Assembly (NCBI GenBank): GCA_036734025.1
Contig: DAIMZI010000022.1
Coordinates: 1-30,330, forward strand
From: DAIMZI01 sp036734025
GTDB lineage: Bacteria > Pseudomonadota > Alphaproteobacteria > Rhizobiales > Rhodomicrobiaceae
Reading direction: 5' to 3'
DNA length: 30,330 bases
Made by a program: the position numbers and the translations under genes. Below are positions 24,442-30,330 of the stretch, piece after piece. Below the pieces are notes generated by a model. That model was given only the letters and a program-made list of their open reading frames with translations. It was not told where the DNA came from and did no database searches. Each line of letters begins with the position of its first letter. Positions within the stretch are counted from its first letter, which is position 1.

Positions 24442-26322
24442 ATGGCGGATGGCAGCAAGCACGATGGTGGCAGTTCCGGCAAGGACGGCACCAAACCCGG
24501 TGGCGCGACGTCCACTGGCGAGAAATCGGGGCAAGGCACCCTCCCGGTCATGCGCAGTCCCGACGTCTTTCAGCGCAATTTCGCCATAGCCATCGACAAG
24601 GGCACACAGGCACTCGCGCGCCTGCTCAACGAAAAGACCCAGCGCTCGGGCCCTTATTCCATGTCGAGCGAAGTGGCCGAAGCCAGCAAGTCCCTCTCCG
24701 AGGTGATGGAAAAGTGGATGGCCGAGCCGGATAAGTTGCAGGCGGCGCAGACCCGTCTGGCCTCGGATTTCATCGAGCTATGGGGGCGGACCTACCAGCG
24801 TTTCCTCGGCCAGCAGGTAGACCCCGTGGTCAAGCCCGAGCCGGGCGACAACCGCTTCCGCGATGCGGAGTGGACCGACAACCCGCTGTTCGATTTCATG
24901 AAGCAGGCCTATCTGCTGACCTCGAACTGGGCCGAAGACCTGGTTGAGAATACCGAAGGGCTGGAAGCGCGGAAAAAACGGCGCGCGCAGTTTTATATCG
25001 AGCAGATCACCACGGCGCTGTCACCGTCGAATTTCCCGTTCACCAACCCCGAGGTGATCCGCACGACCTTGTCCAGCAACGCCGGCAATCTGGCCGCGGG
25101 CATGGGCAAGCTGCTGGAGGATCTGGAGCGCTCCGGCGACCTGCTGAAGATCCGCCAGACCGACATGAGCGCGTTCGCCGTCGGGCGCAATCTGGCGACG
25201 ACGCCGGGCAAGGTCGTCTTTCAAAACGATCTGTTCCAACTCATTCAGTATTCACCGACCACGAGCAGCGTCCATGAGCTGCCGCTGATGATCGTGCCGC
25301 CATGGATCAACAAGTTCTACATTCTCGATCTGGTGCCGGAAAAATCCTTCGTCAAATGGCTCGTGGATCAGGGCTTCACCGTGTTCATGGTGTCCTGGGT
25401 GAACCCCGGCCCCGAGCTCTCCCAGCGCGATTTCGAAGACTATATGCGTGATGGAATTCTCGCCGCGAGCGATGTCGTGCGCCAGATCAGCGGCACCGGG
25501 CAGATCAACGTGCTTGGCTATTGTGTCGGCGGCACCTTGTTGTCCACCGCGCTCGCCTACAATGCCGCAAAGGGTGATGACCGGTTTGCCTCGGCATCGT
25601 TCCTTGCGGCCCAGGCCGATTTTTCCGAAGCCGGCGATCTGCTGATGTTCATCGACGACGACCAGCTTGCCGCCATCGAGACGCTGATGAGCGAGCGCGG
25701 CTATCTCGATGGTTCGCGCATGGCGTCGGTCTTCAACATGCTGCGCCCGCGCGACCTGATCTGGCCCTATGTCGTAAACAATTATCTGCTTGGCAAGGAA
25801 CCGTTCCCATTCGATCTGCTTTACTGGAACTCGGATTCAACGCGCATGGCGCGCGCTAACCACAGTTTTTATCTGCGTGAATTCTATCAGCACAACAAGC
25901 TCGCCGCGGGAATGCTGGAAATGGGCGGGTTCAAGCTCGATCTGTCAAAGGTGAGCCTGCCCGTCTATCATCTGGCCACCCGCGAAGATCATATCGCTCC
26001 GCCCGGCTCGGTGTTCCGCAGCGCCCGGCTGCTGGGCGGGCCGGTGCGCTTCGTGCTGGCCGGTTCGGGCCATATCGCCGGCGTCGTCAATCCGCCCGAA
26101 AAGCACAAATACATGCATTGGGTCACGGATGAATACGCCTTCGGCAGCGCTGGCGCGCTTGATGAGTGGATGCAGGCCGCAGCCGAGCACGCCGGCTCAT
26201 GGTGGCCCGATTATGCGCAGTGGCTCAAGTCCCAGTCGGGCGCGCATGTGCAGGCGCGTGAGCCCGGCACCGGCGCATTCCCCGCCCTGGAGGATGCTCC
26301 GGGCAGCTATGTAAAGGCCTAA
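24442..26322 (+). CDS. phaC: Class I poly(R)-hydroxyalkanoate synthase
   Basis: PhaC polymerises (R)-3-hydroxyacyl-CoA, typically 3-hydroxybutyryl-CoA, into storage polyester at the granule surface. The 626-residue protein has a low-complexity hydrophilic N-terminus (1-35), a PhaC N domain, and an alpha/beta-hydrolase core. The catalytic triad can be read: C361 in the lipase-like box GYCVGG, D516 in TREDHIAP and H544 in GSGHIAG. VNNYLLGKEPFPFDLLYWN (445-463) and NHSFYLREFY are class I signatures. Length is normal for class I. It has AGGGTGA before the ATG and a good promoter candidate upstream. No phaA, phaB, phaR or phasin gene is in this window. Its stop codon overlaps that of the convergent regulator gene. 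Confidence 0.95.
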   Translation: MADGSKHDGGSSGKDGTKPGGATSTGEKSGQGTLPVMRSPDVFQRNFAIAIDKGTQALARLLNEKTQRSGPYSMSSEVAEASKSLSEVMEKWMAEPDKLQAAQTRLASDFIELWGRTYQRFLGQQVDPVVKPEPGDNRFRDAEWTDNPLFDFMKQAYLLTSNWAEDLVENTEGLEARKKRRAQFYIEQITTALSPSNFPFTNPEVIRTTLSSNAGNLAAGMGKLLEDLERSGDLLKIRQTDMSAFAVGRNLATTPGKVVFQNDLFQLIQYSPTTSSVHELPLMIVPPWINKFYILDLVPEKSFVKWLVDQGFTVFMVSWVNPGPELSQRDFEDYMRDGILAASDVVRQISGTGQINVLGYCVGGTLLSTALAYNAAKGDDRFASASFLAAQADFSEAGDLLMFIDDDQLAAIETLMSERGYLDGSRMASVFNMLRPRDLIWPYVVNNYLLGKEPFPFDLLYWNSDSTRMARANHSFYLREFYQHNKLAAGMLEMGGFKLDLSKVSLPVYHLATREDHIAPPGSVFRSARLLGGPVRFVLAGSGHIAGVVNPPEKHKYMHWVTDEYAFGSAGALDEWMQAAAEHAGSWWPDYAQWLKSQSGAHVQAREPGTGAFPALEDAPGSYVKA

Positions 26323-27239
26323 GCAGCGCGCGAATAGGCCGGCACGTCCAGTCCATCGTCACTGTACTGGCGGATCTTGTTGCGCAAGGTGCGCACTGAA
26401 ATCCCCAATATCTCCGATGCTCGCGTGCGATTGCCTTCACAGTGACGCAGCGTATCGAGGATAAGCTCGCGCTCGACTTCGGCGACAGTGCGTCCAACCA
26501 GATCACCCGGCCCCGCCGCATTGCGCAGAGTTACGGCCGGATCGAACATCAGATCGCCTGCCGAAAGAACATCTCCTTCGGCAAATATCAGCGTGCGCTG
26601 CATGACGTTGCGAAGTTCGCGCAAATTGCCCGGCCACGCATGATCTGCGAGCATGGCGGCGGCCGAGGCCGACAGGGCAGGCGCCCGCAGGCCGATCTCG
26701 GCGGCAAATCTGCTCAGGAAATGCTGCGCCAGCGGGGCTATGTCACCAGGGCGTTCACGAAGCGGCGCGACACGCAAGGCGAGAACGCCGAGCAGCCCGG
26801 CCAGCTCCGCGCCAAGCCTGCCTTCTGACGCCGGCCCGCACTCGGCGCCGCGCATAGTGCCGATCAGCCGCGCCCAGCAAGGGTCCGCGCTGTCGTGCAT
26901 GAGCCGCACCAGCCGGTCCTGAGCCGGCCTGCTCAGACCACAGACATTGTGCAGCACGACAGTGCCGCCCGATGCCCGCGCCAGCACGCCGCCATCATCG
27001 TCCGCGTCGCCAAAAAGCTCGCTCATGTGGGCAGCTTCGGGGACCACGATGCAATCAAACACGATGAACGCCGCCGCGGCGCGCGCCGAATTGTCATGAA
27101 TGTAGCGCGCCAGCGCGAGCCTGCCCGTGCCGGCATCACCGTGGATGATCATGCCCGACCGAGACATGGCGGCCCTGCGCGCCAGGGTGCTGAGGCGCAC
27201 CGAAGCCGGATCGGCACAGATGAAAGGCTCGCACTGCAT
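26319..27239 (-). CDS. FlbD-like sigma-54 activator homologue with degenerate AAA+ domain
   Basis: The 306-residue protein resembles NtrC-family activators. The end, ADHAWPGNLRELRNVMQR (198-215) and the Fis-type helix-turn-helix NRTRASEILGISVRTLRNKI (270-289), closely resembles FlbD, the flagellar regulator of Caulobacter. The N-terminal receiver domain is missing. The Walker A is GDAGTGR (34-40) with Arg in place of the catalytic Lys, the GAFTGA sigma-54-contact loop is absent (ELFGDADDDGGVLARA at 74-89 stands in its place), and the Walker B is VVLHNV (94-99) instead of xxxxDE. It therefore probably cannot hydrolyse ATP or remodel sigma-54 holoenzyme but may bind DNA, perhaps as a repressor or partner. 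The ATG at 27239 is supported by GGGAG six bases upstream. It is convergent with phaC. Confidence 0.78.
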   Translation of the reverse strand: MQCEPFICADPASVRLSTLARRAAMSRSGMIIHGDAGTGRLALARYIHDNSARAAAAFIVFDCIVVPEAAHMSELFGDADDDGGVLARASGGTVVLHNVCGLSRPAQDRLVRLMHDSADPCWARLIGTMRGAECGPASEGRLGAELAGLLGVLALRVAPLRERPGDIAPLAQHFLSRFAAEIGLRAPALSASAAAMLADHAWPGNLRELRNVMQRTLIFAEGDVLSAGDLMFDPAVTLRNAAGPGDLVGRTVAEVERELILDTLRHCEGNRTRASEILGISVRTLRNKIRQYSDDGLDVPAYSRAA

Positions 27240-27350
27240 GACTGTCTCCCGATCGCCGCCGCGCATCGACCGGCGCCACAAGATGAGCAGTCGTCGGATT
27301 GCGCGCTGAGCGAAGAATTGTTCGATGGAAATGCAGGCTAGAGCGCAGGC

Positions 27351-27366
27351 TTAAACAAGGGATTAA
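27351..27366. promoter_or_regulatory. TTAA pair upstream of the FlbD-like gene
   Basis: TTAA occurs at 27351-27354 and again at 27363-27366, the latter followed by C, in the 155-base gap upstream of the FlbD-like gene. CtrA, the alphaproteobacterial cell-cycle regulator, binds TTAA-N7-TTAA; here the spacing is eight, so the match is imperfect. Confidence 0.25.
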
Positions 27367-27394
27367 CAGGCGTACCAAAACCGGCCGGAAACGG

Positions 27395-28168
27395 TCATCT
27401 CCCGGCGGCGGATGCCTCGGTGTGGCGGAACAGCAGATGCGCCGGCGGCGGGTTCGCGCCCGCCAGCGCCTCATCCACCAGTCTTGCCGTGGCGGTCTCG
27501 ATCGCGGCCTCGAGCCGGCCTCGGAACTCATTACGGCTCAGGCCAGGCGGGATGGGTTCGAGAAACTCCATCACGACGGTGCCCGGGTGCAACCGCCAGG
27601 CGCGGCGCGGCCAGAACAGGCCCGAGTTGACGGCAACGGGCACACAGGGCACATCGAGCGCTTCATAAAGCCTGATCACACCCGGTTTATAGGCTGGTGG
27701 CGCCCCAGGCATGCGGCGCGTGCCCTCGGGGAAGATGATGATCTGCCGCCCCTGCACAACCCGCGCGCGCGCCTCGCGGACCATCGCGCGCAGCGCCGCC
27801 ATGGCGGCATCGCGCCTGATGGGGATCATCTCCATCTTGCGCGCATACCAGCCATAAAGCGGGATGGCGAGCAACTCCTGCTTGAGCACCAGCGCGCAAT
27901 CCTGCAGAAATGGCCCCGGCGCGATCGTGTCCCAGGCCGATTGATGCTTGGAGGCGATCAGACAGGCGCCGTGGGGCACGTGATGCAGGCCGCGGATTTC
28001 CGACCGCACCCCACCGAGTACGCGCAGCAGCATGAGGACGGCGCGGCCATGAACCTTCCACACCGCGATGCACCAGCGGCGCGGCAGCGCAAACAGCGGC
28101 AGTCCGGCGATCATGAACAAGGCGGTCACCAGATAAAAGGCGACGTGAAATGCGAGCGAGCGCAGCAT
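27395..28168 (-). CDS. plsC: 1-acyl-sn-glycerol-3-phosphate acyltransferase (PlsC family)
   Basis: The 257-residue protein is a PlsC-type acyltransferase that would acylate lysophosphatidate at sn-2 in phospholipid synthesis. It has an N-terminal membrane segment (about 9-29), the catalytic KHQSAWDT (74-81, H75-x4-D80), the arginine-containing motif II region MIPIRRD (114-120), the substrate motif FPEGTRR (146-152) and VPVAVNSG (176-183). It starts nine bases after the DUF218 gene stop, so the two are cotranscribed, in the common order ftsE-ftsX-ydcF-plsC. Several PlsC-like paralogues are usual in alphaproteobacteria, and the exact acyl acceptor is not certain. Confidence 0.93.
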   Translation of the reverse strand: MLRSLAFHVAFYLVTALFMIAGLPLFALPRRWCIAVWKVHGRAVLMLLRVLGGVRSEIRGLHHVPHGACLIASKHQSAWDTIAPGPFLQDCALVLKQELLAIPLYGWYARKMEMIPIRRDAAMAALRAMVREARARVVQGRQIIIFPEGTRRMPGAPPAYKPGVIRLYEALDVPCVPVAVNSGLFWPRRAWRLHPGTVVMEFLEPIPPGLSRNEFRGRLEAAIETATARLVDEALAGANPPPAHLLFRHTEASAAGR

Positions 28169-28177
28169 GCTCCCGCC

Positions 28178-28876
28178 CTAGGCCGCTGCGGCAGGAAAGA
28201 AACAGCGCGACACGCCGTGAAGCATGCCATTGCCCACGGCGAGCCTTGTCATCACGCAATGGGCGAGCGCGGCGGTGTATTTCACATATTCGCTGAGTAC
28301 TAGCCGGAACGTGCCGCGATAGACGGTCCATTCCTCGATGCGGAATTGCGCCGGTGAGACAGCATAAGGCACCAGTTCGGTATACGGGAGCACGCGGCGC
28401 AACTCCACCAGGCTTCGCGGCATGTGATAGCTCGACGTGACCACGATCAGCGACTTGAAGCCGCGCGTCTCGATCCACTGCCGCGTCTCGTTGGCGTTGC
28501 TGATCGTGTCGGTCGCATTATGATCGAGGTCGATGCAGCATCTGAACAGGCGGCCGCCTTCGGGATTGACCTTCAGAAGCATGTCGCGTGTGGTCTTCGG
28601 GTGGACGCCTGATATCAACAGGCGTTTGGCGTGGCCCTCCGCGAGCAGTCTGATCGCTTCAGTGACGCGCGAATCACCGCCTGTGAGGACCACGATGCCA
28701 TCGGATGCGCGCGGTGCTGCGGGGGGCGCATCGTCGATCATGCTGGCGAACACGATCAGTCCGGTTCCGGCAATCAGGCCGGTCAGCAGTACGGCGCGCA
28801 CGAACATGCCCAGCGCGGCGGCAATACCGCCCCAGCTCAGGTGATGATAGGTTGATGTTTCTCCTTCAGAGCTCAT
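28178..28876 (-). CDS. DUF218/YdcF-like membrane protein
   Basis: The 232-residue protein has one strong transmembrane helix (about 18-46) followed by a DUF218 domain: DGIVVLTGGDSR (59-70), ATDTISNANETRQW (121-134) and VTSSYHMPRS (147-156). This domain occurs in YdcF, SanA and ElyC, proteins linked to envelope synthesis and vancomycin sensitivity; the biochemical activity is not established. I chose the ATG at 28876 over an upstream frame to 29038, because the latter begins inside ftsX and adds an arginine-rich, unrelated N-terminus. The ribosome site is weak. The gene lies between ftsX and plsC, which suggests an envelope role near division. Confidence 0.88.
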   Translation of the reverse strand: MSSEGETSTYHHLSWGGIAAALGMFVRAVLLTGLIAGTGLIVFASMIDDAPPAAPRASDGIVVLTGGDSRVTEAIRLLAEGHAKRLLISGVHPKTTRDMLLKVNPEGGRLFRCCIDLDHNATDTISNANETRQWIETRGFKSLIVVTSSYHMPRSLVELRRVLPYTELVPYAVSPAQFRIEEWTVYRGTFRLVLSEYVKYTAALAHCVMTRLAVGNGMLHGVSRCFFPAAAA

Positions 28877-28929
28877 CACGCGTCCGGCTTGTTGATTTCG
28901 GGACGGTCCACCACAACTATTCTGCTTTA

Positions 28930-29910
28930 CTATCGCTTGCGCGAGTCGAGAATGTGGTAAACGCCGAAACGCGACGTCACCCGGCAAATTATCGCCACGG
29001 CGCCGACGACGGCGAACAGTAGCGTATAGCCCACCCAATCGAGCGTGCCCGCACCAAATACCCGGCGGATTTCCGCGTCGGTGGCCACCGATGTGCCGAA
29101 TATTTCGGGCAGCATCGGCATCGCCACAAAGACAAGCGCGGCGAGGCTGGCGCCGCCCAGACCGGCCAGAATTCCGAGCATCTGGAAATGTTTTTCGAAC
29201 TGGCGGGCGATGAAGGCCTCGCGCGCGCCGACCAGATGCAGCACCTCGACGATGTCGCGGTTGGACGACATGGCGCTGCGCGTCGCCGAAACGATGATGG
29301 CTGCCGTGGCCAGCGCCACCAGCAGAATAACGCCGATGCCGCCGGCTGCAAGCGCCCCGGTGACGCTGCGGATCTGCGCCTGCCAGCGGCGATGATCATC
29401 GAGCGCCGCGCCATCGAATTCGCTTTGCAGGGCCAATGAGAGGGCTTTCAGGTCGGGCGGGTTGCCGCGGTCGAGCTGTACTGCGATGAGCCGGGGCAGC
29501 GGCAGGGCATCGAGCCCGTCGACATTGCCCAGCCACGGCTCGACCAGATCATGCGTTTCCTTCGCGCTCAGCACACGCACCGCCTGGATGCCGATCTGCC
29601 GCGACAGGAATTCGGCGATGACTGCCAGTTGACCGTCGCTGGCCTCGCCCTCGATACCCGGGGTCACTTGCACCGTCACTTCGCTGGCGACGTCGTGGAG
29701 CCACGCCGAGGCCGAGCGGTTGATCATGTAGACCGCGCCGGTTGTCAGGCTGGCGAGAAAGGCCATGATGGCGATCACCACCACCAGCGATCGGCCCGCA
29801 ACCGAGCGTGGCGGCACAATCGGGGAATGCCGGAAGGAAACCTTGGGCGCAGCCGTCGGCGGGTCGCGCACAATCGCGGGCACGGAACTGCGCAGTGAAT
29901 CGACATTCAT
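28930..29910 (-). CDS. ftsX: Cell division protein FtsX
   Basis: FtsX is the membrane half of the FtsEX complex, which controls septal peptidoglycan hydrolases. The 326-residue protein has a cytoplasmic N-terminus, a first transmembrane helix (about 41-63), a periplasmic loop (64-186) and three further helices (about 187-209, 242-264, 292-310). It contains the conserved cytoplasmic EVLHLVGA (222-229), where FtsE binds. Length is normal. The start ATG lies five bases downstream of the ftsE stop, so translation is coupled. It is followed by the DUF218 gene 53 bases later. Confidence 0.94.
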   Translation of the reverse strand: MNVDSLRSSVPAIVRDPPTAAPKVSFRHSPIVPPRSVAGRSLVVVIAIMAFLASLTTGAVYMINRSASAWLHDVASEVTVQVTPGIEGEASDGQLAVIAEFLSRQIGIQAVRVLSAKETHDLVEPWLGNVDGLDALPLPRLIAVQLDRGNPPDLKALSLALQSEFDGAALDDHRRWQAQIRSVTGALAAGGIGVILLVALATAAIIVSATRSAMSSNRDIVEVLHLVGAREAFIARQFEKHFQMLGILAGLGGASLAALVFVAMPMLPEIFGTSVATDAEIRRVFGAGTLDWVGYTLLFAVVGAVAIICRVTSRFGVYHILDSRKR

Positions 29911-29914
29911 GGCC

Positions 29915-30330
29915 TTACCCTACAATCTGCAAAGTGCCGCGCTCAAGCTGAAGCCGCGGCGCGCCGAACTGTTTCATGAGCTGATAATCGTGGGTAGCGA
30001 TGATGACCGACGTACCCAGCCGGTTCAATTCCACGAACAGCCGGAGCAGCCGGCGCGCCATCTGCGGGTCAACGTTACCTGTCGGCTCGTCGGCCAGCAA
30101 CAGTTCGGGCTTGCCGATCACGGCGCGTGCGATTGCCGCACGCTGCTTTTCCCCGCCCGACAGCACCGGCGGATAAGCGTCAATACGATCGCCAAGCCCG
30201 ACCCATTTCAGCAATTCGGTGACGTCATCGCGATATTCCGAGGGCTTGCGCCCGTGCACGCGCAGCGGCAGGGCCACATTTTCCCAGGTCGTCATGTGAT
30301 CGAGCAGGCGGAAATCCTGAAACACGATGC
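29915..30330 (-). CDS. ftsE: Cell division ATP-binding protein FtsE (partial, 3' part)
   Basis: The visible C-terminal 138 residues match the ABC ATPase FtsE: VFQDFRLLDHMT (Q-loop region), signature LSGGEKQRAAIARA, Walker B LLLADEPTGNVD and the H-loop ATHDYQLM. FtsE drives FtsX to activate septal amidases at division. The Walker A region and start lie beyond the window edge, so this is a window truncation. The frame is open to 30330; the GTG near 30325 is an internal valine, not a start. It precedes ftsX with a gap of only four bases. Confidence 0.95.
   Translation of the reverse strand, partial: IVFQDFRLLDHMTTWENVALPLRVHGRKPSEYRDDVTELLKWVGLGDRIDAYPPVLSGGEKQRAAIARAVIGKPELLLADEPTGNVDPQMARRLLRLFVELNRLGTSVIIATHDYQLMKQFGAPRLQLERGTLQIVG

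Noticed and set aside
27367..27400. CCGGCCGG followed by TTTT (minus strand) after plsC as a terminator
   Set aside because: The palindrome has no room for a loop, and the longer pairing is too imperfect to call a stem.

Overview
This window is a GC-rich chromosomal segment from an alphaproteobacterium. I base that on gene order and protein type: a nadA-nadB-nadC operon, murJ-trpS-usp, aminotransferase-hom-glpX-recJ beside a class I PHA synthase, ftsE-ftsX-ydcF-plsC, and a regulator with an FlbD-like helix-turn-helix. I cannot place it more finely. Nearly everything is core metabolism, cell-envelope or metal-transport machinery. I see no CRISPR array, insertion sequence, phage gene, integrase or toxin-antitoxin pair, so I do not claim a new defence-type system.

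Layout. Positions 1-49 hold the 5' part of an initiator tRNA (minus strand), cut by the window edge. Positions 401-3979 are the NAD de novo operon nadA-nadB-nadC (minus), with a strong palindrome overlapping its likely promoter. Positions 4203-8640 are envelope and translation genes on the minus strand: lytic transglycosylase, lipid II flippase MurJ, tryptophanyl-tRNA synthetase and a universal stress protein.

Positions 8689-15820 are a metal-homeostasis block. A divergent ZnuA / ZnuC-ZnuB-Zur set has a candidate Zur operator in its 69-bp divergent gap. It converges on a second, four-gene Tro/Mnt-type importer: binding protein, ATPase, and two permeases, one of which carries a DtxR/MntR-like C-terminal domain. 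The two imports probably divide zinc and manganese/iron, but the ligand set of the second binding protein leaves its metal open.

Positions 16213-18069 encode an orphan pentapeptide-repeat membrane protein, followed by tRNA-Glu on the other strand. Positions 18266-23927 are an aminotransferase-hom-glpX-recJ series (minus). Positions 24027-26322 are a small lipoprotein and PHA synthase PhaC, divergent from each other. A truncated, catalytically degenerate sigma-54-activator-like protein meets phaC tail to tail, with stop codons interlocked. The window ends with plsC, a DUF218 protein, ftsX and a partial ftsE (all minus), which link septal peptidoglycan hydrolysis control with phospholipid synthesis.

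The most interesting observations are: (1) the GlpX homologue has lost two of the five residues that bind the catalytic metals in E. coli GlpX; (2) the FlbD-like regulator lacks a receiver domain and GAFTGA loop and has broken Walker A and B motifs but keeps its DNA-binding domain; (3) the permease with a fused DtxR-like domain in the second metal importer; (4) the nadA palindrome; and (5) a long stem-loop that begins inside the hom stop codon.
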